Source of the DNA: an uncultured Bacilli bacterium
GTDB taxonomy: Bacteria > Bacillota_I > Bacilli_A > RF39 > UBA660
Direction: 5' to 3'
DNA: 64,000 nt
NCBI GenBank assembly: GCA_934120635.1
Contig: CAKOUR010000003.1
Span: 1-64,000, forward strand
Position numbers and translations under genes: made by a program. The stretch's first letter is position 1, and every line of letters starts with the position of its first letter. The notes under the pieces are model-generated. The model saw only the letters and a program-made list of their open reading frames with translations. It ran no database searches and was not told the origin of the DNA. Shown here one piece after another: positions 35,838 to 44,760 of the stretch.

Positions 35838-35990
35838 TCTAATAAAAAGCGCACAAAAGAAATAAAGATAAAGACGAGATTTCTCCCGCGGTGCCACTTT
35901 ATTTCACTTATTGTGCTCTTTTTTTGATAACGGGATTGTCCCCGATTTGCTTATTTCCTATTTGTCACATTATAGGTCAACAAATAAATA
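35838..35990 (-). promoter_or_regulatory. T-box riboswitch of aspS, compact form
   Basis: On the - strand the conserved T-box TGGCACC (35890-35896) is followed by GCG and a small hairpin, inside an AAAG/CTTT helix: the antiterminator. The competing terminator pairs TTGTGC (35911-35916) and nearby bases with GCGCACAA (35849-35856) and has five U (35844-35848). Upstream there is room for only ~75 bases, much less than a full stem I. Three GAC (Asp) triplets, at 35976-35978, 35964-35966 and 35938-35940 (the last in a CGGG/CCCG hairpin loop), could be the specifier. Confidence 0.85.
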
Positions 35991-35997
35991 TATATGC

Positions 35998-36006
35998 ATT
36001 ATAGCA
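35998..36006 (-). promoter_or_regulatory. Extended -10 promoter of the T-box/aspS transcript
   Basis: On the - strand TGCTATAAT, a TGN-extended consensus -10, places the transcript start near 35990. Confidence 0.65.
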
Positions 36007-36099
36007 TAAAATGAGATGGATAGTTTATTTTTAACATAGGATTAATTTAGTAATATGTTGATTTATTTTTGAAAAATTTTGTGTTTATTAGTTAGTGTG

Positions 36100-37341
36100 T
36101 TATGAATTTGTACGTTTTCTTTTTTTTACTAATGTGGAACTTTGTTCTTGTATCTCTTCTATATCTTTTGGAGAAGTATAATAATTAAAACTATATCCTT
36201 TATTTGAAAAAGATGTAGGTTCATTTATTTTAGTTTTATTATTATTTCTTTCTAAGTTATCAGATGGGCTATTAGGTTTATTTTGTTTTTTTGTTTCATT
36301 GGTCTTTTTTTCTTCAATTATTAATTCATTTAAATATCTTTCGTTTTCTTGCTGTTGAAATTTAATTAGGCTTATTTTTTTTATTTGTGTTTCAATCAAT
36401 TCTGAAAGTTTTTGTTCTTCCTTTTCAGCATCTTCAAAATTTTTGTATTCATCTTCTAGGGCATCTTCACCTAATTGTGAATTTAATTTTCTAAATACTT
36501 TTTTATGGTCTTTATTTCTTTTTATTATATATCCACTACTAACGGCACATCCTATGACAAGTGGTGTAAAAATGGATATGATACTAGCTAGTAATGGTGA
36601 ATTATATACAATTGCATCTTTTATTACTACAAGAGGAAATGTAATAAGAAGCATATTAAAAAGACCTGCTATCATAGAGACCATTATTATATTTGTTATT
36701 TTTTCAAATTTAGATCTTATTCTCCAGAAATTATTATGTAAATTTTTTTGTGTTGTTAGTATATCTAATTTATTATAGTGCTCTTTAATAATGTTAGATA
36801 ATTCTTGTGCTTTTTTTTCGGCTTCTTCTTTTGATTGGTGAGTTGTTTTAGTATTTAAATCATATTGACTAGCCATTGTTTGATAAGATTCTACTATTGT
36901 TAGAGTTTCTTCTATTGTTTTATTTCTATTATTTGCTTTTTCTAATTCTATTTGATACTGGATTTTTTCTTTTAATTTTTCTGCTTCAGTTTTAGCATTA
37001 GAAAATGACTTATATTTTTCTTTTATTTTGAGTCCTTTACTAATACAATGATTCATTAAAGTTCCAAAACAAAGAGAACTTCCAATTATTATTATGGGAA
37101 AACTTAATGTTTGAATGATATTGTTAAATATCGTAAGTCCTACTTTTGTTATTTCTGAAAATGTTAAGAAAAAAAATAAATATCCTATTGCTGATAATCC
37201 AGAAATACTAAGTAATTTATTTTCAAGTGAATTTGCGGATGCTATTTTCATTCTTTTCTCATTTTTTTCTATTTGCTTATTATTTTTTTCTTTCTCTTCT
37301 AACAATTCTTTTTTGATTTTTTCAAATTCTTCTATTTTCAT
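36100..37341 (-). CDS. Coiled-coil membrane protein of unknown function
   Basis: 413 residues. Lys/Glu-rich coiled-coil segments alternate with two hydrophobic hairpins, at ~42-100 (LLSISGLSAIGYLFFFLTF) and ~222-275 (IIMVSMIAGLFNMLLITF). Residues 1-40, 105-200 and 280-350 are helical and charged, and the tail is Asn/Ser-rich and ends KKRKRTNS. The topology suggests a four-helix inner-membrane protein with cytosolic coils. AAGGGGGC precedes the ATG. It lies between ynbB and the aspS promoter. No family recognised. Confidence 0.72.
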   Translation of the reverse strand: MKIEEFEKIKKELLEEKEKNNKQIEKNEKRMKIASANSLENKLLSISGLSAIGYLFFFLTFSEITKVGLTIFNNIIQTLSFPIIIIGSSLCFGTLMNHCISKGLKIKEKYKSFSNAKTEAEKLKEKIQYQIELEKANNRNKTIEETLTIVESYQTMASQYDLNTKTTHQSKEEAEKKAQELSNIIKEHYNKLDILTTQKNLHNNFWRIRSKFEKITNIIMVSMIAGLFNMLLITFPLVVIKDAIVYNSPLLASIISIFTPLVIGCAVSSGYIIKRNKDHKKVFRKLNSQLGEDALEDEYKNFEDAEKEEQKLSELIETQIKKISLIKFQQQENERYLNELIIEEKKTNETKKQNKPNSPSDNLERNNNKTKINEPTSFSNKGYSFNYYTSPKDIEEIQEQSSTLVKKRKRTNS

Positions 37342-37386
37342 AAATTTGCCCCCTTATTTATATCAATAATTGTTAATTATCTTTTT

Positions 37387-38622
37387 TTATGATTTTTCTA
37401 TTAATGTTGCTATTGCGTTTTTGATAGCAATCTTTCCATAGTTATAAGTTAGAGAACCTTGCTGATAAGCGATGTATGGTTCTCTTAATGGACCATCACA
37501 AGATAATTCAATCGATGAACCTTGAGTAAATGTTCCTGCTGCCATAATCACTTGGTCTTGATATCCTGGCATATCCCAAGGAATTGGTTTTACATTAGCA
37601 TCTATTGGACTTGATGCTTGGATTGCTTGGCAGTAGGCAATTAATTTTTCTTTATCGTGAAAAATAATATTTTGAACAATATCGGCTCTTTTTTCTTGAT
37701 ATTTTGGTTCTGTTTCATAACCTATTTTTTCTAGTAGATAGCTTGTTAAAATGGCTGTTTTTATTGCTGAATTTACAACTGATGGTGCTAAATATAATCC
37801 TAGTAAAAATTGTTTATTTAGTCCTAAAGATGGTCCTACTTCTCTTCCCTCTCCGGGTACATTTAATCTTTCAGCACATAACTTAATTAAATCTTTTCTT
37901 CCTGTAATATAAGCTCCGTTTGATGCCATTCCTGCTCCTAAATTTTTGATTAATGATCCTACTGCTAAGTCTGCTCCTACTTCAATTGGTTCTTTGGTAT
38001 CAACAAATTCACAGTAACAATTATCGACCATAATAATGACTTCTTGATCAACTTCTCTAATTTGTTTAATTACTTCTTCTAAATCTTCAATTAAAATACT
38101 TTTTCTAGTGGAGTATCCTTTACTTCTTTGAATTTCAATTAATTTTATTTTTTTCTCTTTCAGTACTTTTTTGATTTCTGGAATATTAAAATGATTATTG
38201 ATTAAATCAATTTGCTGATAGTTTATTCCATAAGATTTTAAAGAACTATCATTTTCTTGAATTCCTATTACCTCTTCTAGAGTATCATATGGTTTTCCTG
38301 TTATAGATAACAAAGTATCTCCTGGTCTTAGGCAAGCAAATAATGCTGTTGTTAAGGCGTGAGTACCTGAAATAAATTGGCTTCTGACTAAAGAATCTTC
38401 GCTTTTGAAAATATCAGAATATACTTTTTCAATGGTATCTCTTCCTAAATCACTATATCCATATCCTGTTGTCATATTAAAACAAGTTTCATTAACATTA
38501 TTTTCTTTAAATGCTTTTAATACTTTTATAGAATTTTCTTCTTCTATTTTGTCATATTTGTAGTAAATATCTTTTAAATTAATTTCTGCTTCTTGCATTA
38601 AGTTTTCTATTTTTTCTTTCAT
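37387..38622 (-). CDS. PLP-dependent methionine gamma-lyase family protein (YnbB-like)
   Basis: 411 residues of the Cys/Met-metabolism PLP fold, in the subgroup once called aluminium resistance protein. Visible marks: YGYSDLGRDTIEKVYSDIF, FISGTHALTTALFACLRPGD, the Asp/Asn pair in VDNCYCEF, the PLP lysine in GSLIKNLGAGMA, and the C-terminal YNYGKIAIKNAI. The physiological substrate of YnbB is unsettled; a C-S lyase activity is inferred from the family. A 13-base gap separates it from the small membrane gene upstream. Confidence 0.88.
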   Translation of the reverse strand: MKEKIENLMQEAEINLKDIYYKYDKIEEENSIKVLKAFKENNVNETCFNMTTGYGYSDLGRDTIEKVYSDIFKSEDSLVRSQFISGTHALTTALFACLRPGDTLLSITGKPYDTLEEVIGIQENDSSLKSYGINYQQIDLINNHFNIPEIKKVLKEKKIKLIEIQRSKGYSTRKSILIEDLEEVIKQIREVDQEVIIMVDNCYCEFVDTKEPIEVGADLAVGSLIKNLGAGMASNGAYITGRKDLIKLCAERLNVPGEGREVGPSLGLNKQFLLGLYLAPSVVNSAIKTAILTSYLLEKIGYETEPKYQEKRADIVQNIIFHDKEKLIAYCQAIQASSPIDANVKPIPWDMPGYQDQVIMAAGTFTQGSSIELSCDGPLREPYIAYQQGSLTYNYGKIAIKNAIATLIEKS

Positions 38623-38635
38623 ATTGTGACCTTCT

Positions 38636-38905
38636 TTATAAAATATTTGTAAATAAGTAATATAAAATTATTCCTCCTAGAACAATTCCTAGGGCTACTT
38701 CTATTAAAGTTGAAGTAAGAAGACTAAGAATAATATAGAGAATTAGTGATATTAAAGAAATTGGTGTTAGATAATTTAAGCAAGTAATTAATATATTTAA
38801 TATACTAGGGATATTAATAGAAAATAATTGTATTGCTAAAGTGAGGATAATTAGCATGGTTTCAACAATAATTATTTTTTTTAAAATAAATTTTATTGTT
38901 TTCAT
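38636..38905 (-). CDS. Small membrane protein (89 aa)
   Basis: 89 residues, nearly all Ile/Leu. A basic start (MKTIKFILKK) is followed by about three membrane helices (11-30, 35-58, 65-88). The ATG overlaps the proS stop (TAATG), so it is translated together with proS. Size and topology recall small pro-sigma-K inhibitor-like proteins, but the diagnostic C-terminal Pro/Gly motif of BofA is absent and I do not assign it. Confidence 0.65.
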   Translation of the reverse strand: MKTIKFILKKIIIVETMLIILTLAIQLFSINIPSILNILITCLNYLTPISLISLILYIILSLLTSTLIEVALGIVLGGIILYYLFTNIL

Positions 38906-40335
38906 TAATATTGGATTCCCCAGATAACAAGATGTTTAGCTGGTTTACCACAGCATACACAAACTTCATCAATAGGTTTTTCTTCTTCCATGATACATCT
39001 AGATTTACAGCCCTTTATTTCTTTAATTTTTTCTTCACATTTCTCTTCACCACACCACATGGCTTTAATAAAACCTGGTTGTGTATTTAGAATATTTTCG
39101 ATATCTTTTAAGTTATGTGCTTCAAAAGTTAAATTTTTTCTTCTTTCTAATGCTTTTTTATACATATCATTTTGGATTGTTTCTAATAGAGTTTTTGTAT
39201 ATTTAACGATATCCATTTCTGATAAGGTTTCGGTTAATTTTTCTCTTGTATCTCTTCTTGCAAATGTGATTTGATTATTTTCTAAGTCTCTCTCCCCTAT
39301 TTCAATACGAATAGGGATTCCATTTACTTCTGCTTCTGCAAATTTGAATCCAGGAGATTTTTCCGTATTATCGATATAAGTTATAATATCGTTTTGCTGT
39401 AATTTTTCTTGAATTTCTAATGCTAAATTTGCGACTTTTTCACTTTTTCCAATAGGAATAATTACCACTTGTTTAGGAGCAATTCTTGGTGGTAAAACTA
39501 ATCCATAATCATCAGAATGAACCATAATTAGTCCACCTATCATTCTTGTTGTTGTTCCCCAAGAGGTTTGGTAAGGATATTCCTCTTTGTTTTCTTTGTT
39601 GGTAAATTTAACATTATATGCTTTGGTAAATTTTTGCCCAAAATAATGACTAGTTCCTGATTGTAAAGCCACGCCATTATACATTAAGGCTTCGTTGGTT
39701 AAAGTATATTCTGCTCCTGCGAATTTTTCTTTTTCTGTTTTTTTTCCTTTTATGGAAGGAATTGCTAAAATCTCATTATGGAACCAGTGATAAATATCCA
39801 TCATTTTTGCTGTTTCTGCTTCAGCTTCTTCTTTTGTAGAATGAATTGTATGTCCTTCTTGCCATAAAAATTCACGACTTCTTAAAAATGGTCTTGTTTC
39901 TTTCTCCCATCTTAAGACATTACACCACTGATTATATAGTTTTGGTAAATCTCGATGAGAAGATATATGTGTTGCATAATAGTCACAAAATAATGTTTCA
40001 CTAGTTGGTCTTATACATAATCTTTCTTCTAGTTTCTTTTGTCCTCCTTCTGTTACCCAAGCAACTTCTGGTGCAAAGCCATTTACTAAATCACTTTCTT
40101 TTTTTAGTAAGTTTTCTGGAATAAGTAGAGGCATTTGACAGTTAATGTGTCCTAATTTTTTAAATTCTTTATCTAATATAGATTGCATTTTCTCCCATAT
40201 TGCATATCCATTTGGTTCGATTACTATACATCCTTTTACTGATGAATAATCTGCTAAGTGAGCTGCTCTAACGACATCTGTATACCATTTGGCAAAATCG
40301 ATATCTCTACTGGTAATTGCTTTATTTTTTGACAT
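38905..40335 (-). CDS. proS: Prolyl-tRNA synthetase, archaeal/eukaryote-type (ProS3)
   Basis: 476 residues, class II, charging tRNA-Pro. It lacks the ~180-residue editing insertion of ordinary bacterial ProRS and has the archaeal-type layout: DIDFAKWYTDVVRAAHLADYSSVKGC, GLVLPPRIAPKQVVIIPIG (anticodon domain) and a C-terminal extension with Cys clusters MWCGEEKCEEK, GCKSRC and VCVCCGKPA that can hold zinc, ending in Tyr. This form is known in mycoplasmas and some Clostridia. GGAGATAAG precedes the ATG. It is followed by the overlapping small membrane gene. Confidence 0.96.
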   Translation of the reverse strand: MSKNKAITSRDIDFAKWYTDVVRAAHLADYSSVKGCIVIEPNGYAIWEKMQSILDKEFKKLGHINCQMPLLIPENLLKKESDLVNGFAPEVAWVTEGGQKKLEERLCIRPTSETLFCDYYATHISSHRDLPKLYNQWCNVLRWEKETRPFLRSREFLWQEGHTIHSTKEEAEAETAKMMDIYHWFHNEILAIPSIKGKKTEKEKFAGAEYTLTNEALMYNGVALQSGTSHYFGQKFTKAYNVKFTNKENKEEYPYQTSWGTTTRMIGGLIMVHSDDYGLVLPPRIAPKQVVIIPIGKSEKVANLALEIQEKLQQNDIITYIDNTEKSPGFKFAEAEVNGIPIRIEIGERDLENNQITFARRDTREKLTETLSEMDIVKYTKTLLETIQNDMYKKALERRKNLTFEAHNLKDIENILNTQPGFIKAMWCGEEKCEEKIKEIKGCKSRCIMEEEKPIDEVCVCCGKPAKHLVIWGIQY

Positions 40336-40387
40336 CTTATCTCCTCTTTTCTTTTTTTATGTGCTTTTATTATACTATAAAAGACTA

Positions 40388-40413
40388 TAAAAAAAAAGAG
40401 TTTCTCTCTTTTT
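40388..40413 (-). terminator. Terminator after the DUF3592-like gene
   Basis: An 8-bp stem, AAAAAGAG/CTCTTTTT with a 5-base loop, and a long U-run on - just past the 40415 stop. Confidence 0.8.
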
Positions 40414-40414
40414 C

Positions 40415-40846
40415 TCATGATAAATAATTATCTTTAATAATTCTTATAAATTGAGGTCCTGTCTTAAGAACTAGAATAATTCCTAAAATAGTAGCAATAT
40501 AGCCAATATATCCACTTCTTTTATTTCCTACTGACTCTGGAGATAGTATGTCATAATACAAAGTCATTTTATCTCCTATGTTAATATCTTTTTCATAATT
40601 ATCAATGGTTGCATTATAATTATTGTTATTTGCAATATAAGATAAATTAACTGCCCTTCTTTCAACATCTCCATCTGCTGTTTTAGCGATTGTTACTCCC
40701 GTTACGGTTCCTTCAGCACTTAATACTTTTAATCTAAAATTTTCTGTTTTTAAAAGTAATATTCCAAATACAGTTAGTACAGTTCCTACAATACAAAGAA
40801 CCATGATAGGAATATTTAACTCTTCTTTTTTTCTTTGTTTTCCCAT
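40415..40846 (-). CDS. DUF3592-like membrane protein
   Basis: 143 residues. Helix 1 (~12-31, IPIMVLCIVGTVLTVFGILLL), an extracytoplasmic beta domain of ~80 residues with AEGTVTGV, YNATIDNYEKDINIGDKMTLYYD and SPESV, and helix 2 (~113-128). This two-helix-plus-beta layout is the DUF3592 pattern. Function unknown. A TAGGAGGAG site precedes the ATG. Single gene between proS and the LysM protein. Confidence 0.7.
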   Translation of the reverse strand: MGKQRKKEELNIPIMVLCIVGTVLTVFGILLLKTENFRLKVLSAEGTVTGVTIAKTADGDVERRAVNLSYIANNNNYNATIDNYEKDINIGDKMTLYYDILSPESVGNKRSGYIGYIATILGIILVLKTGPQFIRIIKDNYLS

Positions 40847-40967
40847 CTTATTCTCCTCCTATTTTAAGTATAGCAAAACTTCAGAAAAAAAACAATCTAA
40901 TTTTTAGTTTTCTTCCATAATTTTAGGATTAATTCTATAGAAGTATTTTTTGTTTATAAAAAACACT

Positions 40968-42017
40968 TTATGAATTAGTAGGAATTTTTAATGTTTGACC
41001 AATTTGTAATAGATTTGTGTTTAAATTGTTTAAATTTTTAATTTTATCTACTGTGGTGTTATATTTTTTGGCAATACTATATAAACTATCCCCACTTACT
41101 ACTTTATAATTTATTGTGTTATTGGAAGAATTACTTTTAATTTTTAGAATCTGTCCTATTTGCAGTAAGTTAGAATTTAAGTTATTTAATTTTTTTAAGC
41201 TGTCTACTGTAGTGTTATATTTCTTGGCAATACTATATAAGCTATCTCCTTTTTGTACAGTATAAGAAATATTTTTAATTGAATCAGTTGTTGAAGTATT
41301 TTTAGGTAGTTTTAATACTTGACCAATACTTAGATTACTGGTTGAAAGATTATTTAATGTTTTTAAATCATTTACACTAGTGTTATATTTTTTAGCAATA
41401 CTATACAAACTATCTCCTTTTTTAACGATATAATAATTATTATTAATTGGCGTATAAGGTACTTTTAGGTAAGTTGCTAAGGCAATAACTATTGCTTCTC
41501 CTATATTTTCTAGATTATTTTTTAAATAAGAGGCTTCTTTTTCGTTATCAATATTTCCATAATAAATAATTATACTTTCATTATTAGCAGTATCTCTAAT
41601 TAATTTATTATAATCTTTTGATGTATCACTAGGTAACCTTCTTTGATAGTATTTTTCTACTTTTAAACCAATTTTTTCAAGATTTTCTTGAACTAACTTT
41701 GCAAGAGTGTTGCTATTTCTTAAGGAATAGATAATTTCAGCATTTTTTCCTCCTGTCGTTAAGGCATTAGAAATAACAATAACATTATTTCCTTTTCCAT
41801 AAGTGGATTGAATTTTTTTTACTCGATCATCAATTGAAAGAGTATCATCATTATCTCTTGTTAGATAAGTTTTAATATTTAAGTCTTTTAATCTTTTATA
41901 AATATATTTACTTAAGTCTAGGTTATAGTTTTTTTCAATGATGTCATGAATATTATTTCCAATGTCCTCTCCTCCTCGATAAGGATCGATGATTACTTTC
42001 TTTTCTGCTCTTTCCAT
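40968..42017 (-). CDS. LysM protein with a degenerate Amidase_3-like domain
   Basis: 349 residues. Residues ~1-185 follow the N-acetylmuramoyl-L-alanine amidase (Amidase_3) fold, starting KVIIDPYRGGEDIGN where active enzymes have DPGHGG: the zinc His is Arg14. The second His site reads ISNAL where SxHxN is expected (Asn84), and the expected Glu is not obvious. It is therefore probably catalytically dead. Three near-identical LysM repeats (~195-239, 250-294, 304-347; each with GDSLYSIAKKYNT) bind glycan. There is no signal peptide, consistent with a spore coat or cortex protein made in the mother cell; this location is inferred from its spore-gene neighbours. AGGTGA precedes the ATG. Confidence 0.78.
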   Translation of the reverse strand: MERAEKKVIIDPYRGGEDIGNNIHDIIEKNYNLDLSKYIYKRLKDLNIKTYLTRDNDDTLSIDDRVKKIQSTYGKGNNVIVISNALTTGGKNAEIIYSLRNSNTLAKLVQENLEKIGLKVEKYYQRRLPSDTSKDYNKLIRDTANNESIIIYYGNIDNEKEASYLKNNLENIGEAIVIALATYLKVPYTPINNNYYIVKKGDSLYSIAKKYNTSVNDLKTLNNLSTSNLSIGQVLKLPKNTSTTDSIKNISYTVQKGDSLYSIAKKYNTTVDSLKKLNNLNSNLLQIGQILKIKSNSSNNTINYKVVSGDSLYSIAKKYNTTVDKIKNLNNLNTNLLQIGQTLKIPTNS

Positions 42018-42065
42018 AAAATATCACCTAATTTATTTTATGTTTTTTAGTTAATTTTGGTTTGT

Positions 42066-43007
42066 TTATTCTATTTTAAAACTAGTTTCATCTAAAAAAA
42101 GATAGTTTTCATGATATTTTAGTTCTCTTACTAAACGAAATAGAGCATCATCTTTGGCTTTGGCTTCTAACATAATATCAACATCTTGATTTTTTTGTTT
42201 TAGAATGTTTAAAAATTGAATAAAAGAATTGGTATCAATATAGTCATTATGGGCTCGGTATTCTCTTTTGTTTTTAGGAGAACTAAAATGTATTTTTGGT
42301 GTCATTCCTTTTTTCTTCCAAGTGAGAAAGATATCGTTTAAGTAAGTGAACAATTCTTTGGATGTGGGATTGCATTGATGATGATGATAGTCTAAGACGA
42401 CTGGAATATTTAACTTTTTAGCTAGAAATAAACAATCTTCTATATTGAATACTTTATCATCATTTTCTATGGCGATAATTTCTTTTAAATGATTGGGAAG
42501 GTTTTCAAAGGTATGAATAAAACGGGATAAAGAATTAGTTTTACCAAATGCATTACTTCCTATGTGAAGGAGAATAATTTTATCTTGAATATTTAATATT
42601 TTGAGTAATTGGTAATGATATTCTAATATGTTAATTGTTGATGTGATTACTTCTTTTTTTACACTATTTAAGACACAATACTGATTGGGATGGAAATCTA
42701 CTCTTATTTTACTTTTCTGAAGAATCGAAGTTATTTTTTTATAATAAGGAAGGAATTTTTCTAAATAATCAAAAGAAACATTGGGATGTGTGGCTAAGGG
42801 GATTATATTAGAAGAGATTCGATAAAAATGAATATGATTTTTCTCATTATAGATTAATGTTTGATAAAGAGATTCTAGATTTGAAGTAATAATATGATCT
42901 AACTTTTCTTGATTTTTTTCTTTTTTCCAAGTTGTATATGGATAAGGTGTTGAAGTTGAAGTTTTTATTGATTTACTAATTGCTACGTATCCTAATCTTA
43001 TTATCAT
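42066..43007 (-). CDS. uvsE: UV DNA damage endonuclease
   Basis: 313 residues, TIM-barrel UVDE family. It nicks DNA 5' of UV photoproducts independently of UvrABC. Family marks: RLGYVAIS at the N-terminus, FYRISSNIIPLATHP, RVDFHPNQYCVLNS, LHIGSNAFGK, IAIENDDKVF and VVLDYHHHQCNP with HFSSPKNKREYRAHNDYI, providing the His/Glu/Asp metal ligands. AGGTGA lies before the ATG. It is located in the spore block; in Bacillus uvsE is used by spores and vegetative cells. Regulation is not visible. Confidence 0.95.
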   Translation of the reverse strand: MIIRLGYVAISKSIKTSTSTPYPYTTWKKEKNQEKLDHIITSNLESLYQTLIYNEKNHIHFYRISSNIIPLATHPNVSFDYLEKFLPYYKKITSILQKSKIRVDFHPNQYCVLNSVKKEVITSTINILEYHYQLLKILNIQDKIILLHIGSNAFGKTNSLSRFIHTFENLPNHLKEIIAIENDDKVFNIEDCLFLAKKLNIPVVLDYHHHQCNPTSKELFTYLNDIFLTWKKKGMTPKIHFSSPKNKREYRAHNDYIDTNSFIQFLNILKQKNQDVDIMLEAKAKDDALFRLVRELKYHENYLFLDETSFKIE

Positions 43008-43071
43008 TTTTCTTCACCTATATTTAGTATGTTTCTTCTTATCTTCTGTATTCAAAAAAGAAGATAGTTTA

Positions 43072-43965
43072 TTATTTTTCTTTTGATGGTAAATAATCTA
43101 AAATTAGTTTATCTGTGATAAAGAGATAATCATAAAAATTTCTAATTTTTTGGCATAGTTCTAATTCATTAGTATTAAAATCAATTTTTTGAGGAATGGA
43201 GATGAGGGCAAAAAAAAGTATTTTTTCTTCTTTTAACATAGGATAATGCATTTCATAAGTATGAAGAAGACTGCAAAAATCGAAGATTTGATAATAATTT
43301 TGATAAAAGTTTACTAGATCATAAATAGGAATATCTTTTTTACTTTTATTCCAGCTAATTAAGTAAGGCTTTTGTTCAAGTAAGTAATGTTCTAATCTTA
43401 GATTGTTATGAATTTGTGTTATACGAACTCTTTTCTTTTCTGAAATGATTTGATACCATTTATCGATTTGATTTTTGGAATAATTTAGAGCTAAAAAGAG
43501 TTTGGAGATATTTCTAATAAAAAGATAGGATGATGGAGACATATACTCTTCTCTTTCGATTAACTCTGTAATATCTTGATAATAATTTATTAAATATTCA
43601 ATTCTATTTATTGTAGTTTCATAAAGTTCTTTATAAGTATTTTCATCTATTTCTTTATAGAAAGTGGTTTTGCTGTGAAGAAGAGTAATTAATTTCATGA
43701 TGTCATTAGCTTTTTCTTCTTTTTGTAATGGACTTTCTTCTATATATTCGTAAATATCATAATTTTTAGTTTGATAAAGAAGTTTTGGAAAATAGTCAAA
43801 AGATCTAGACTTTAAATATTTATATAAAGTTTCTAGATCTTTTTCTCTTTTTTTAATTACTAATATTTCTTTGTCTGTTTCTATCATACGGGTATTATTT
43901 TTGATAGTTATTTTTTTGATGATAATGTGATTTTCAGCGAGTAAATTACGAAGTTCTTTATTCAT
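43072..43965 (-). CDS. CotS/YsxE-like spore coat kinase-fold protein
   Basis: 297 residues. The pattern matches the CotS family (aminoglycoside-phosphotransferase-like fold): TDKEILVIKKREKDLETLYKYLKSRSFDYFPKLL, YDIYEYIEESP, the length, and LRLEHYLLEQKPYLISWNKSKKDIPIYDLVNFY, where active kinases have HGDLxxxNxL and DxD. Those residues are replaced (NNLRLEHYLL, SWNKSKKDIP), so ATP transfer is doubtful. It starts 8 bases inside the spoVID-like gene. The spoVID-ysxE pair is adjacent in B. subtilis too, which supports the YsxE reading. Confidence 0.8.
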   Translation of the reverse strand: MNKELRNLLAENHIIIKKITIKNNTRMIETDKEILVIKKREKDLETLYKYLKSRSFDYFPKLLYQTKNYDIYEYIEESPLQKEEKANDIMKLITLLHSKTTFYKEIDENTYKELYETTINRIEYLINYYQDITELIEREEYMSPSSYLFIRNISKLFLALNYSKNQIDKWYQIISEKKRVRITQIHNNLRLEHYLLEQKPYLISWNKSKKDIPIYDLVNFYQNYYQIFDFCSLLHTYEMHYPMLKEEKILFFALISIPQKIDFNTNELELCQKIRNFYDYLFITDKLILDYLPSKEK

Positions 43966-44713
43966 TTTTATTAGGGATAATAAGTTTCATACCAGGTTTC
44001 ATTTCTTCTAAGTTGTTGTATAAGTTTAATGTTTCTTTATCAATATTATATTTTTTCATAATGCTATCAATAGTATCTTGTTCTTTTACGATATATACAT
44101 AATAAGTAATGTATGTATCTGAATTATCTATGTTTTCAAATAAGTTAAAATTTTGTTGGGCTGTTTTTTTCTGCTTTTCTTCAAAAATTATGGTATCTTT
44201 TTTTGGTGAAGTAATTTCTGGAATTAATTTTTCTTCTCTTTCCTCGGAAGATGATTTTTCAGGTTTTTCTTCTTTATTTTCAGGAAAAAATGAAGAAGTA
44301 ATTTCAGTTTTCTCAAGGTTTGGAATTTCTATATTCATTTCTTTTGGTTGTTCTGTTTCTGATGGTACTTCTATTCCTTTTTCTTCTTTCTCTTTTTCCC
44401 CTTCAATATAAAGATCAATATTAACTTGAAGTGCTTCGTTGTTTATTACTTCATAATAAAAATTATCAATATCAACTGTTAATGTAGAAGGGATATATTT
44501 GCTTTCTAGTTCTATATCAAAGGGAATTTTGAATTTGAAATTTTCTCGATTAATGGAAGCTTCGGTCATTTTATAGTCACCAGTAATATGAAATTCTCCA
44601 CTAATTTTATTGCTGTTTTTTATAGCAATGCTATGTTCTAGAGATATGGAAGTAATTTCACTTACTTTTGTTTTAAATAATAAATCTTTTTTAAATGGTA
44701 TTATTTGTTTCAT
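43958..44713 (-). CDS. spoVID: SpoVID-like spore coat morphogenetic protein
   Basis: 251 residues. The N-terminal ~110 residues fit the SpoVID/SipL beta domain: FKTKVSEITSISLEHSIAI, GEFHITGDYKM, FKIPFDIELESKYI and VEID-like strands. A Glu/Lys/Pro-rich linker (~115-200) leads to a single LysM domain at the C-terminus (~204-248: EQDTIDSIMKKYNIDKETLNLYNN, PGMKLIIP). In Bacillus SpoVID encases the forespore by linking the SpoIVA basement layer to SafA and outer coats. The paired ysxE-like gene downstream overlaps. The organism's protein is much shorter than the 575-residue B. subtilis SpoVID. Confidence 0.82.
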   Translation of the reverse strand: MKQIIPFKKDLLFKTKVSEITSISLEHSIAIKNSNKISGEFHITGDYKMTEASINRENFKFKIPFDIELESKYIPSTLTVDIDNFYYEVINNEALQVNIDLYIEGEKEKEEKGIEVPSETEQPKEMNIEIPNLEKTEITSSFFPENKEEKPEKSSSEEREEKLIPEITSPKKDTIIFEEKQKKTAQQNFNLFENIDNSDTYITYYVYIVKEQDTIDSIMKKYNIDKETLNLYNNLEEMKPGMKLIIPNKNE

Positions 44714-44760
44714 ATTATCTTTCCTTTCAAGGAATTATATGAAATTTAATTTGATTTATG

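Noticed and set aside
38636..38905. BofA (pro-sigma-K inhibitor)
   Set aside because: Size fits, but the conserved Pro/Gly C-terminal motif of BofA is missing.
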